In this document: positions 11,344 through 22,392 of the stretch, piece after piece
Layout: each line of letters opens with the position of its first letter
Position numbering within the stretch: the stretch's first letter is position 1
NCBI GenBank assembly: GCA_942159475.1
Contig: OW804094.1
Location: forward strand, 23,482,366-23,546,365
Source: Sthenelais limicola
Lineage: Eukaryota > Annelida > Polychaeta > Phyllodocida > Sigalionidae
DNA length: 64,000 bases
Reading direction: 5' to 3'
The notes under the pieces: generated by a model
The model's database searches: none
What the model saw: only the letters and a program-made list of their open reading frames with translations
What the model was told of the DNA's origin: nothing
Translations under genes and position numbers: made by a program

Positions 11344-11692
11344 TGTCTAAAGGTAATTTACAGTAAACTTGATCAGCACTTACTGAACATATTGTACCCG
11401 TTACATAATGGAGTAGCTGAATAAGAATTAAAATACAAAATACATACAAAGTGCCTTCTATGTAGGCATACCCGACAGGCACTATAACAACATAAATAGA
11501 AAGATATTCAAGGACATATGAACCATCTATGAGCATCTTGTTGAGACATTTCTTATCCATTATTTAAGGAGATAGGAAGTACCAAGAGCTTGTTACGTAA
11601 ATATAGGTAAATTGAATTATGGAATAGACAGTAATGAATTAATGGTTGTTTTTACTCTCCATTAGAGTGCTGAGTAATGGAACATGGGGACT
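11344..11692. other. Intergenic, nothing recognised
   Basis: No gene or repeat recognised. Confidence 0.4.
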
Positions 11693-11696
11693 ATAT

Positions 11697-11929
11697 TGGT
11701 AAGCTTTTCAGAAAATGTACAATTGGCAGTACACATTTAGTAAATTCTGCTAAATTAGGCTGCAATTTTGCCAATACTAGGTAAATTCGGGTATATTCGG
11801 CATTGCATTGATTCTGGCAATCTGTTTGGCTAGGTTGACATTTATTTTGAACTTCATTTTCGTCTGAAATTTGGGCTATTTGAGAGGATTGGTAGAAGGT
11901 GAATTGTACATTTTCTGAAAATCTGACCC
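11697..11929 (+). mobile_element. MITE-A with altered left tip
   Basis: Full-length copy with ATAT on both sides. Its first bases TGGTAAGC differ from the family but match the bases just right of the element, so ATATTGGTAAGC occurs at both ends. Confidence 0.75.
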
Positions 11930-12059
11930 ATATTGGTAAGCAATAGCTTTCTAAATGCATGAAGGCTAAGTGAACCAACTAATGCTGCATTTTTGTCCAT
12001 TTCGCATTTCTTTATTTTTAAGTATCCAATAGATGGTGCATGAATGTGGAATAGGCTCA

Positions 12060-12629
12060 GGTTGCCAGAAAATAGAAAATGTACAATAGGGGATTTGCAT
12101 TGCCGCCATTTTGAATCCTGATTCGCATGGCATTATGGGATAAAATCTATAGAAATCATGCCATGTTGAGCATGGAATATCTATCAATGTTCTAATGTCA
12201 ATATCTATGTATTATACATGTTTCCACAAGACAAGTCGCCATCTTTCCCATAATGCATTTGGTTTTCATAGAACATTCATAAAAGCTGTGATATACGTGG
12301 CAACATTCTGGCAATTTTTTATCAAAATGTTCCCAATTATTTGTATGTCAGATTTCATCAAAATCCATCCCATAATGCATTGTACCAGACATGCGCAGTG
12401 GCACATGCAACTCCCCTATTGACAGCTCTACGTTTCTAGTACATTCTGCTAAACTAGGCAGAACCATGATAATTGTTAGTACATTAGGCACGAGTACATT
12501 AGGCATTGCGTTGATTCATAGAATCAGTTCTGTTATGATAACATGTTTTTTAACATTTTTTTTTGTTTTAAATTTGTGTTTTCACTAGAATTGCTGGAGG
12601 TGAATTGTACATTTTCTAGCAACTTCACC
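12060..12629 (+). mobile_element. MITE-A (GTTGCC tip type) split by MITE-C
   Basis: The left part ends GAAAATGTACAA and the right part resumes TTGACAGCTCTAC, the normal family order. MITE-C (12087-12418) sits between. The terminus reads AGCAACTTCACCC rather than CTGACCC, a second tip type also seen at 61714 and 62437. Confidence 0.7.
12087..12418 (+). mobile_element. MITE-C
   Basis: 332 bp from TAGGGGATTTGCATTGCCGC to TGCAACTCCCCTA. Inserted between the A and T of GTACAATTG in a MITE-A copy, so it either makes a 2-bp AT duplication or none. Confidence 0.85.
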
Positions 12630-12799
12630 CAATAGTGTGCAGTCAAACATCTTTTTAAATATAAATGTATCTATTGTTATGTAATACCTTTTTATGACTG
12701 TAGATTGATTATTTACTAATGGTTGATGCACAGTGTAAAACACATTCATTAGATTGGATTATGTTGAGAAAAACAGAATGTTAATTTTGTATTACATTT

Positions 12800-13185
12800 G
12801 TGATCCGTTTTAGGAAATTGAGTCATAAGTCGCAAAATATGGATTTTGAGATATCACCATATCTGAAAAGAGGAGACCAAGGTGATTCCAATGATAGTAA
12901 ACACTAGCACACCTAATGAGTGTTTCTATATTTTAAGTTTGGTATTTTTATTTTTGAAAAAACAAAAGTTTGCCATGTTTCTGGATGGGTAATTACCAGT
13001 AAAATAACTACATATACTCCATACGAAGGCCTTCAAAACGCAAGAATATATCTAATACAATGTTCTTAAATTTAGTACATAGATTCATATGACTACAAGT
13101 GCTAAACCATCTAAAAATCAGAACATTTCAATAAAGAAAACGCTTTGAAAAATATCAATTTTGCGACTATTCCTGAAAAACACAG
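12800..13185 (-). mobile_element. MITE-B, right tip damaged
   Basis: Starts GTGATCCGTTTTAGG after ATTT. The right end lost the CTCATTT block and reads TTGCGACTATTCCTGAAAAACACAG. Confidence 0.75.
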
Positions 13186-13457
13186 GTCCTTCCTTAGCTG
13201 TTTGTCCTGGCTAAGCAGCTGGTAAGGAATTTGCTACACAGCCAATGCTAAATAAATTTCGAACTTCGTACCTATGCAAGGCAGAATAGCTTTGATAGCA
13301 AAGGAACATTTTAGTTAAGGATTTCTTATAGGCAACAGGTCCCAAATCAATTCATCCCCACAATAAGGCTGCGAATATTGACTGCACAGTTTGTCCTTGT
13401 ATCAGGACAAGATTTGCATAATGTAGTAGCATACCAACAAGATACAAATATGAATAA

Positions 13458-13803
13458 TAGGGGAGTTGCATAGCCGCCATTTTGAATCCTGATTCGCATA
13501 GCATTATGGGACTAATGGTACAGTATAAAATCTATTAAAAACATGACATGTTCATCATGGACTATTTATCAATGATCTAATGTCAATATCCATGTGTTAT
13601 ACATGTTTACATAACCCTTGACTTCATCTTTCCCATCCTGCATTTGGTTTTCATGAATCATCTATACAAGCTGTGGTATTGGTGAAAACAATTTTGCAAT
13701 TTTTGATAAAAATGTTGCCAAATATTTGTATGTCAGATTTCATCAAAACCCATCCCATGATGCACTGCAGTAGACATGCGCAGTGGCACATGCAAGTCCC
13801 CTA
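13458..13803 (+). mobile_element. MITE-C
   Basis: 346 bp, both tips intact (TAGGGGAGTTGCATAGC / TGCAAGTCCCCTA). Confidence 0.85.
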
Positions 13804-13949
13804 TTGATCCTTGTGCAGACATAACCTCATTTGTCATGGGTGATCTGTTTAACATGCACCTCACACTGAGAATCTCTCCATGCCTGAATAGAGCCCTTCT
13901 GCTAGCAGGATGGGCATAGAATATAATATTCAGTTTCCTTTCCTTATAT

Positions 13950-14184
13950 GGGTCAGATTTTCAGAAAATGTACAATTCAATATCGCCAATCTTCTCAAAT
14001 AACCCAAATTTCAGACGACAATAAAGTTCAAAATACAGTTCAACCTAACCGAACAGATTGCTAGAAACAATGCAATGCCAAGTATACTCGAATTTTGCTA
14101 GTATTGACCAAATTGCAGCCTAATTTAGCAGAATTTACTAAATGTGTAGAGCTGCCAATTGTACATTTTCTGAAAATATGACCC
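13950..14184 (-). mobile_element. MITE-A
   Basis: Intact tips GGGTCAGATTTTCAG / TATGACCC; flanks TTATAT and ATTTAT give no clean duplication. Confidence 0.8.
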
Positions 14185-14743
14185 ATTTATTATTGTACAT
14201 GTGGAAAGAATAGGATTGATTATGTTTATATGGCTATTGATTAAATACAAATGTTCTGACTCAGATTTGTCATCTGGTCTGTTATCTTTGTCTGTGAATT
14301 ATTACTAAAGGAAGGGGTCTGGAATAGTGTGAGAAACTTTGATAGAATTTAAGAATGGAAATAAAGTTTCATTCATTATCTGGCAAGTCTGAAGTGAATC
14401 ATTGTCATAACTTGACAATGGTTCTATAAATTACTACTGAAAGTTGGTATACAGTTATGATAATTACTGATTAAAAGATCACTAAACCCCAAAATATTAT
14501 GAAAAAATCAACTTCTTTGCTATTATTCATATCTAATGGCCCCAGTATTTCTTAATGCAACTTAACATTTATTGAGTTTTACCCATTTAGATGAGGGGAA
14601 AAGTAGTTCCACAGTTTGTCATGGTAATTATGCTAATGTCATTACGTACTCATCTACACACCATTTGTATCTGTTTTTATTTGACAATATGTAACCTCAT
14701 GTCTGTTGAATAAAGTCAGGGATGAGCAAGCTTACATCTACTT
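14185..14743. other. Intergenic, nothing recognised
   Basis: No gene, repeat or structural signal seen. Confidence 0.4.
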
Positions 14744-14978
14744 GGGTCGGATTTTCAGAAAATGTACAATTCAGCTTCACCAATCCTCTCAAATAGCCCA
14801 CATTTAAGAAAGAAATAAAGTTCAAAATACAGTTCACCCTAACCAAACAGTTTGCTAGAATCAATGCAATGCCAAATATACTCGAATGTACCTAGTATTG
14901 GCCAAATTACAGCCTAATTTAGCAGAATTTACTCAATGTGTACAGCTGCCAATTGTACATTTTCTGAAAATCTGACCC
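14744..14978 (-). mobile_element. MITE-A
   Basis: 235 bp with perfect 4-bp duplication ACTT (14740-14743 and 14979-14982). Confidence 0.85.
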
Positions 14979-15406
14979 ACTTACTCTGTTCCCTTACTCT
15001 GGTACTCTGTTCCTATGCCGAGGTGAAGTACGATCACACAGACATGCAGGTTAGTTCAAGATTTATTTGACCTGTTCCAAATGATTTTAAACATATGAGA
15101 TTGCTTTTAATTATGGTTACTTGCTGTGAGATACATACAGCAAGGGCATGGCATGGTTCCATTAACAAATAACTGGGTCGTCTGTTTCTTCCCTAGGGAG
15201 GAACGAGAATTGTTTCCTCCCGCTCACTTGCATATAGCAAGTTTATACAAAGTCTGAAATAAAGGTGAAATAAAAGACTTTTATATCCTACAATAATTCT
15301 AATATAGCTTGGGGCCATAGTCTCTCAAAACAAAACCATGTACAAGCAAACATAATACGACAGACTAAAAGGATTAACATCCTCCTTTTCTGACTTGCTG
15401 GTGCAA
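14979..15406. other. Intergenic, nothing recognised
   Basis: No gene or repeat recognised. Confidence 0.4.
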
Positions 15407-16122
15407 GTTGCATCTCTCACTGCGCATGTCTGTTCTAATGCATGCTGGGATGGATTCTGATCAAATCTGACATACAAATTTTGGCAATATTCTTATCCAA
15501 CATTGCAAGTATGTTTTTACCAATATCACAGCTTTTATAAATGATCTATGAAAACCAAATGGGATGATGGGAGAGATGGGGACTTATGTGATGGAAAGAT
15601 GTATGACACATGACTTTCGACATTAGAGCAGTGATACATATTTCATGCTGAAAATGGCATGTTTTCCATCGATTTTATTCTGTGCCGTAAGTCCCATTAT
15701 TACACACGTGAGCAGTTAGAAAGGTGCAGTTTGGGGGTGCAGTTCGGTCGATCCGAATCGTTCACGTGTACAGTTCGGACAAAGACGCAATTTCATTGGT
15801 GCAGCGTAGGCCAGATGACGTCGTCCCGACCACGTAACTTAGGCCTACAAATTGCGGTGAATCAAGCTTCCTCGAGCTAAACTATAGGCTAAACAAGTTA
15901 AATTTACTTTTTAACATCCAAATAGAGTGTGTAATAAATAGCAAATGGCACTCTTTTTCGGGTTCAAACTGATCTCGACCCCTCAGAAAACAGGAACTCA
16001 CCCCTTTGGGGTTCGTCCCGTTTTCTGAGGGGTCTCGATCAGTTTGAACCCTCCATCGTGCCATTTGCTATAATACTTCCATGTAAACCAAGATTCAAAA
16101 TGGCGGCTATGCAAATCCCCTA
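15407..16122 (-). mobile_element. MITE-C interrupted by element D
   Basis: Starts GTTGCATCTCTCACTGCGCATG and ends AAATGGCGGCTATGCAAATCCCCTA. Between the GTCCCAT and CCATG blocks, normally nearly adjacent, about 380 bp of element D is inserted. Confidence 0.7.
15700..16078 (+). mobile_element. Hairpin element D, copy 1
   Basis: The second half matches 40805-41062 closely (GACGTCGTCCCGACCAC, CTAAACTATAGG, AACAAGTTAAATTTACTTT). It ends in a long hairpin at 15943-16067 whose arms each contain AAATGGCA, GGGTTCAAACTGATC and CCCTCAGAAAAC or complements. The loop is CACCCCTTTGGGG. Exact ends uncertain; class unknown. Confidence 0.6.
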
Positions 16123-16183
16123 TTTTCTTTTTCTTTTTTTTTTTTTTATTCACTTACAGGCCAAAGACATTTAACAACAGTAA

Positions 16184-16480
16184 ATCATGAATAGACTTAG
16201 CATTATGCTACTGAAACAAATCGGTCAGAATCCATATATTAAAAGATATTTGGTCCTAATAGGAGCTAAAAGAGCAAATTCATTTCCTTCCCTACAAGTT
16301 CCTTACCAGCAAGGAAAGGTAGCAAATTAAGATTCAAAATGGCGGCTATGCAAATCCCCTATTGATAAATCATGAATAGACTTCGCATTATGCTACTGAA
16401 AGAAATCGGTCAGAATCCATATATTACAAGATATTTGGTCCCAATAGAGCAAATTCATTTCCTTCCCAGCAAGGAAAATT
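16184..16480 (+). repeat. 181-bp tandem duplication
   Basis: The segment from TAAATCATGAATAGACTT recurs 181 bp later at 16365 with few changes. The duplicated unit carries a MITE-C tail (AAATGGCGGCTATGCAAATC). Confidence 0.7.
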
Positions 16481-16717
16481 GCAAGAATGTTTTCGCCAAT
16501 ATCATAGGTTGTGTAAATAATCTATAGAAACCAAATGCATGACGGGGAAGATGAAGTCATGTGTTCTAGAAACATCTAAAACACATGGATATTGTTATTG
16601 GACCACTGATTATATTCCAGGCTAAACATAACATGTTTTCTATCGACTTTATACTGTGCTGTTAGTCCCATAATTCCATGCAAATTAAGATTCAAAATGG
16701 CGGCTATGCAAATCACT
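16479..16717 (-). mobile_element. MITE-C, 5'-truncated
   Basis: From TTGCAAGAATGTTTTCGCC to GGCGGCTATGCAAATCACTTA; the first 100 bp are missing. This is the third MITE-C tail within 650 bp. Confidence 0.7.
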
Positions 16718-16722
16718 TATTG

Positions 16723-17057
16723 ATCATGCACCAGCAGTGCACCTGCAGGCCAGAAATGTTGGTCATGTAACAATTAAAATCAGGGAATTTAAACTTATGT
16801 CAAAGATCTGACCATTTGATTTAATTTCAATTAACCCCCTTACCCCCATAATGAAATCACCCACAAATGTAATAGAAAAGCTTTTACCCGCTCCCAATAT
16901 TAAATTAACACATTCAAATAAAAACTGGGTCACCCATTTTTGTTTTTAGCTTCACTGGTGCCTTGACAAAAAAGGAGACACTGCCTCTTTGCCTGAAACA
17001 CAATACTTTTGTCCCTGGCTCAACTAAAAAATAATCTGTGTCAAATGATTAACTTCT
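16723..17057. other. Intergenic, nothing recognised
   Basis: No gene or repeat recognised. Confidence 0.4.
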
Positions 17058-17293
17058 AGGTCAGATTTTCAGAAAATGTACAATTCAACTTCACCAATCT
17101 TCTCAAATAGCCCAAATCTCAGACGAAAATAAAGTTCAAAATACCGTCTAACCTAACCAAAACAGATTGCTAGAATCAATGCAATACCAAATATTATCGA
17201 ATTTACCTACTATTGACCAAATTGCAGCCTAATTTAGCAGAATTTACTAAATGTGTACAGCTGCCAATTGTACATTTTCTGAAAATCTGACCC
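17058..17293 (-). mobile_element. MITE-A
   Basis: 236 bp; first base mutated (AGGTCAG). Perfect duplication TTCT at 17054-17057 and 17294-17297. Confidence 0.85.
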
Positions 17294-17297
17294 TTCT

Positions 17298-17710
17298 ACA
17301 TAACATTAATTGTTCGTCCCCAGGAACAATCAGGAATTACATCGTAATGCACTTAACATACATTGTTTTTTGTTTAATCACATGTGGGTTTTTTCTCTTG
17401 GCCTATTTGTTTTTAACCGTTGAATGCACTTATTGTTTATACAATTAGTGCGTTAAATGGAAATGGAAAAAGGCCATAATGAGATATGCAATAATGAATT
17501 GTCATGTCAAGAATCTTAATCAGCCATAATCAAATCAAATTGATGAAATTGTTGATAAATTGGGTGAGGAGTGGGGGGTATACATGTAGGTTGCTCATCT
17601 GTGACTTCTGATTTTGAGTGGCATTAATTCCTGTTGTTATGTTGACTTGGGATACCATGCTTCAAATAACAGTAATGATACCTGGAATATAATAAATCAG
17701 AACAGTTGTT
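17298..17710. other. Intergenic, nothing recognised
   Basis: No gene or repeat recognised. Confidence 0.4.
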
Positions 17711-17887
17711 TTGTCCCCAATCGGAAAGGATATTTATGTGAAATAGGAAAAGTCCAAGAGTTTTCTTTTTGGAATATCCTTTTCCTTTTTGGAATATACT
17801 TTTCCCATTTGGAATATACTTTTCCTTTTTGGAAAGTCCTTTTCCTTTTGAGAATATCCACTGTCCTATGCTTTTCTCAGTTCTTTT
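17711..17887 (+). repeat. Dispersed repeat F, copy 2
   Basis: Second copy of 306-435, with about five tandem units of a 19-21-base motif built on TTTTCCTTTTTGGAATAT. Confidence 0.6.
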
Positions 17888-17931
17888 CACCCAAATGTAC
17901 CATGATGTATTCCTATACCAACATGACTGGG

Positions 17932-18075
17932 AGGGAGAAGGAGGGTGAGAGGGAGAGGGAGGGTGAGAGGGAGAGGGAGAGGGAGAGGGAGGGGAGAGGG
18001 AGGGTGAGCGGGAGGGGAGAGGGAGGGGGAGAGGGAGGGTGAGCAGGAGGGAGAGGGGGAGGGGGAAAAAGAGAA
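17932..18075 (+). repeat. Polypurine GA/GGA tract
   Basis: About 140 bp almost purely purine on the plus strand (GGGAGAGGGAGGG-type repeats, occasional GTGAG). ORFs across it in several frames are low-complexity artefacts. Triplex or G-quadruplex formation is possible. Confidence 0.9.
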
Positions 18076-18638
18076 AGGAAGAAAAGACAACATGCGGCTA
18101 TATATAGCGAAATCAGTGATGCATGCAAGGATAGCTGGTGGGCCCACACTCACAGCTAGTAGATAATGTTACATAACACTGAGCCACTACTCATACATGT
18201 CTCCTTTTGTATGGGTAGAAAAGGAGTGTACCAAGGAGGACATGGATGGAAAACATGACCAAATCTTGACATAGGTGTCAGAGCAGCCAGACATGGCTTT
18301 TCATGTAGAGGAAATAACACATACCATAGGAGAAATAGGAAAAAGGTGCAGTGACATACTTTTCTGTGGTGAATATCTAAGGGAAATAGTGGAAAAGGAG
18401 GCTGACATGAAAAAATCGCCACTGACATGGAACTTTTTGTTCTGGAAATAGTAAAATCTACCCGGAAATAGGAAGTTAGCAGTTGGAAAAGAATTTGTAA
18501 TATGAGAAATAGCTTGTACCACAGAGGAAAAGTCTGTATGGATGTCATCATTGGTACATATGTCTACTTTGGGACGCAACAACAGTCTATAGGAATCTCT
18601 AAAACTCTCAATTTTTGTTGGACTAAGAGGATATATAA
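18076..18638. other. Spacer with scattered GGAAATAG motifs
   Basis: No gene. GAAATAG recurs irregularly between 18309 and 18515, perhaps a decayed tandem repeat. Confidence 0.35.
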
Positions 18639-18985
18639 TAGGGGACTTGCATAGCCGCCATTTTGAATCATGATTCGCATGGAATTATGGGACTAATGGT
18701 ACAGTATAAAACCTATAGAAAACATATTATATTTAGCTTGGAATATCTATCAGTGGTCCAATATCAATAACTATGTGTTTTTCGATGTTTCTATAACACA
18801 AGCCTTTATCTTTCCCATCATGCATTTGGTTTCTATAGATCATTCACATAAGCTATGATATTGTTGAAAACATTCTTGCAATTTTCCATAAAATTGGTGC
18901 TAAATATGTGTGTGTCAGATTTGAACTGAATCTATCCCAGCATGCACTGTCATAGACATGCATAGTGGCACATGCAACTCCCCTA
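18639..18985 (+). mobile_element. MITE-C
   Basis: 347 bp, both tips intact (TAGGGGACTTGCATAGCCGC / CATGCAACTCCCCTA). Confidence 0.85.
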
Positions 18986-19097
18986 TTGTTAAGAGAACAA
19001 TATTCAGGAAAGTGGTGGATGAGGTTTGAATCACATTCCCATGCCCCTGGGTACAAAGCGGGGACTACTCTGTGTACTATTTTTATTTCCATTAATA

Positions 19098-19715
19098 GGG
19101 CGACTCCACTAGAGAGAAAAATGGCGTCGACAAATTTTGTTGTTGCCCACTAATTTGGTGCAACAAATGTGATGTGTTTCAGGAAAATGAGTCATAAGTC
19201 GCAAACAATAGATTTTGAGATACCATTACATTTTGAAAGGTGAGATCAAGCCGATTCCAATGATAGTAAACAGTTTGATAATCTAATAAGTATTTCTAGA
19301 TTTTTTTCGTTTTTGAAAAAAAGGTTTTCAATATTTCTTGAGGTCAATAAACAGTAAATTAACTAAATGTAGTCCATATGAGGACCTTTAAAACGAAAGG
19401 ATATATCATATAGATTGTCCCGAAATTTGATACATTGATTGATATAACTATAAGTGATCAACCCACCAAAATTAGAACATTCAAATAGTGTGATCTTGTA
19501 AAATAAACACTTTGAAAAATATCAATTTTGCGACTTATGACTCATTTTCCTGAAACACATCACAAATATCCATACAGAAACAACAGTTCCCAGAGAATTT
19601 GGCAACACATCTGACACTCCTTCATTTGCGTTTTCATTGCAAACATGAAATGAACTGTTGTTAATGGGCAACAAGAAAATTTGTCGCTGTAGTTTTTCCT
19701 CAAGTGGAGTTCCAC
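19098..19715. mobile_element. MITE-N interrupted by MITE-B
   Basis: Outer inverted repeats GGCGACTCCACT and AGTGGAGTTCCAC, with inner TTTGTTGTTGCCCA and TGGGCAACAAGAAAA arms; TA on both sides (19096-19097, 19716-19717). It is the same family as 37323-37572. The TA duplication suggests Tc1/mariner-type mobilisation. Confidence 0.65.
19170..19563 (-). mobile_element. MITE-B inside MITE-N
   Basis: 394 bp, intact tips, duplication AAAT at 19166-19169 and 19564-19567. Confidence 0.85.
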
Positions 19716-19771
19716 TATAATACAGAAGATACATTTCACCGGAAAAAAGAACAAAGATATACAATACGGGA

Positions 19772-19990
19772 TATACTGTAAACATATTGAATTTCGCGCA
19801 GATACATTTTCATGCACTAAGCGCTTTGACATCTTTTCGCACGGATTTAAATTCGTGCAGCAAGGAAGTCTCACACCTTATTTATGCAGTAATTATACCT
19901 TTTGCACCAGATTTATTTTCGCACAGAAAGGTGGGTGCATGAAAATAGCGAAAATAAATACTGCATAAACATTAATATGTTTACAGTATA
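19772..19990. mobile_element. MITE-O with TATACTGTAAACATATT ends
   Basis: Inverted ends TATACTGTAAACATATT and AATATGTTTACAGTATA about 220 bp apart, with TTTCGCGCAG and GCGAAAATAAA inside. TA-flanked palindromic MITEs with TACTGTAAA tips are widespread in animals; assignment to Tc1/mariner-type is inference. Confidence 0.65.
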
Positions 19991-20015
19991 CATAACTTTC
20001 TGGAATTCCAGATCT

Positions 20016-20083
20016 CCCAAGCCTCCCTTGAAATTTGAGTGATTAATATCCCAAGCCTCCCTTGAAATTTGAGTGATTAATAT
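20016..20083 (+). repeat. 34-bp direct tandem duplication
   Basis: Two perfect adjacent copies of the unit starting CCCAAGCCTCCCTTGAAATT. Confidence 0.9.
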
Positions 20084-20174
20084 TGCTACATGTCATGAGC
20101 ACGATTTAACAAATGTGATGACTCTGCCACCCTCTATCACCAATTTATTATTTATTATGTAATGCGCCCTGAAA

Positions 20175-20255
20175 AATGGTCTGCCTTAACCAGGAATTGA
20201 ACCCGGGTCTCCTGCTTGAAGCGTGGACATACTAACCACTTTACCACGGTCCTAT
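20175..20255 (-). repeat. tRNA-derived SINE-like segment
   Basis: On the minus strand it has an A-box-like TGGTAAAGTGGTTAG and a B-box-like GGGTTCAATTCC with near-normal tRNA spacing. The anticodon stem does not pair, so a functional tRNA is unlikely. It reads as a SINE head or tRNA pseudogene. Confidence 0.5.
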
Positions 20256-20262
20256 ACCTAGT

Positions 20263-20380
20263 CGCGCCAATCCCTTACCGCGACGTCCTCTTCGCGCCCA
20301 CCTTACCGCTACGCGCTCTATGGGCCTGGGCAGCCTGACCCCACCGCGACCTGGCCGCACTACCCAGTCAGAGCCTATGT
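20263..20380. repeat. GC-rich segment, copy 1
   Basis: A CpG-dense island in AT-rich DNA containing CGCGCCAATCCCTTACCGCG. The same 20-mer lies inverted at 22281-22306. Confidence 0.45.
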
Positions 20381-20799
20381 TACCGTATACTGTCATAGAT
20401 ATTTGTTGGACCGAAAAATTAACATGCATATTCACATATGCGTAGGATATAGGTCTTAAATATTCTCAGAGATTAGTGAATTATATTTGGGTATTGGTGT
20501 AAGCACGACCTGCTATCAATTCATTATGGAAACAGAAAGTTATTTTTTTATTCCAAATTCAGCTTTGGTGGGTAAACATCTACTTGTCACCAACCAAACC
20601 CTAGCATATATAATATATTAATTATATATTTGAAAATGAAATATATACAATAGGTTTGTATTCTCTGTCCATGACAGCTCTTCATTTTGTACTTTTAAAA
20701 GAGGGGAGAGACAAAGAGGAGAGACAGAGGAGAGTCTAGGGCTAGGGAAGGGTACATAATTCCATTTGATACCTCAACATGTTTATTTCACTGCTCTAA

Positions 20800-21187
20800 A
20801 TTCACTGAAATATTGTCTAGAATTACGTCTGAATACTTATGTTTATTACTCAAAATCTATCTAAGCCTTTTACACAATTTAAATTGTATTAAATATCCCA
20901 ATATATCTATTCAACTGTCCTAATTTCATAAGATAATTGCGAAATTATTTGTACCTGTTTCCAATCGTTAGTAAAGTAGTTATAAAATATACCCTATAGG
21001 ATGAGCTATTCGCCGAAATAGTGTCTAAAATTATGTCCGAATACTTATGCTCATTATTCAAAAACTATTTAAGCCTTTTACACAATTTAAATTGTATTAA
21101 ATACCACGACATATTTTTTTGACTGTTGTAATACCATATGATTATTGAGCCATTAATTGTACCTCTATTTCCAATCGTTGCAATTTG
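20800..21187 (+). repeat. About 210-bp tandem duplication
   Basis: 20800-20975 and 21010-21187 share GAATACTTATG, AAGCCTTTTACACAATTTAA, ATTGTATTAAATA and TTTCCAATCGTT in the same order; diverged direct repeats. Confidence 0.65.
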
Positions 21188-22133
21188 TATTTCTCAAATG
21201 TTCAATGTTCTCAAGTGCCCATTCAAGACAGGAGGGGTAGTGGGGAACCCATAGTCACATACATGCGTGTGCGCATGGCCTATTTATATAGCTTTGGATG
21301 ACTGCACCTCAAACTAAAGACTTCTGCACCTATATGCTAGGTTTTCATTATAATTGTTGGTTTAGGCCATAAATGGTTGTATTCGGAATTCTGTATGGGC
21401 TTCACTGAGGCTAAGTTCTTATATATCATACATAATGTAATCGGAGAAATACACAATCCTCACAACAGTGATCGTCCTGGTGGCCCCTCAAAATCACATT
21501 TAAATAATCGAAATAAAAAGTTCCATGAAATGCAAGTGTTCTTGTTTTTCCTTTGCGATCTTGATATGATTTTGTTGTAGTTACAAGTATAAAATTGTTA
21601 TGGACAGTCCTAGTTGTGACTCCTCATCACTGCTCATTGATAATACCACTGTAATCATTATAAGGTTCAGTTTAACTATCATGAACGGAGCCATAATAAA
21701 ATAATTCTATCTGTAAGGCCATATCCTTTTGTTGATAATATCTTTAAATCAACCCTCTATACTAGATAGTTGCTTACAAGATAGCAATTCCTTGGGTATT
21801 TAATTATCTTTTCTCTTTATATTGTCACTATTATGAAACGATCATCACTATAGACCTTCACTAACATAAAGATAGATAGATAATGACAGTTTTCATTCCT
21901 GTACTGGCTGGCTTTAACAAGTAGTATATTTGGGAAAACTCTATTCTATAATAATTACCTTCCTCTTTTAAATATTGGTCGAATTCCTGGGGATAGACAT
22001 TAGTTGGGTAAGATCGAAACTCCACCCTGTTGGAAAGTGCCCTGGGTTTTTTAGGCAAATTGTTCAAAAGTGTGGATAATTTATAAATATATGATTTTTT
22101 GTGGGCGTTACAATCTGATGCAGTATGCACCTT
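21188..22133. other. Intergenic, nothing recognised
   Basis: Short ORFs only, none with visible domains. Confidence 0.35.
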
Positions 22134-22335
22134 GCTTCAGGATGCCTGTGGGCGGGAGCTAGGAGGCCCTGCCTCGGTCTAGTGGTCACGGGAAGGCCGG
22201 GGTGTCTTGTAGCAGGCAAGCGCCAAAGCTTGTTCGCGGAAGGGATTGGTCGCGGTAGGGGTTGTGAGCGGTTCAGTCTGAGCGCGGTAAGGGATTGGCG
22301 CGGAAAGGTCGGCCCCCCTTTACCACCAGGGTTGA
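22134..22335. repeat. GC-rich segment, copy 2
   Basis: CpG-rich, with imperfect repeats of CGCGGNAAGGGATTGG at 22236-22255 and 22283-22306, the latter being the inverse of the 20-mer at 20263. Overlapping ORFs on both strands are probably a GC effect. Confidence 0.4.
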
Positions 22336-22392
22336 TTACTTGAGCCATTACTATGAGTCTCTCCACCACAGGCTACTACATGTTTATTATTT

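Noticed and set aside
17614..18153. Overlapping proline/serine- and arginine/glutamate-rich ORFs
   Set aside because: They lie on a GA/GGA tract and its complement; low complexity.
20175..20255. Functional tRNA gene
   Set aside because: A and B boxes are present but the anticodon stem does not pair and no sensible anticodon results.
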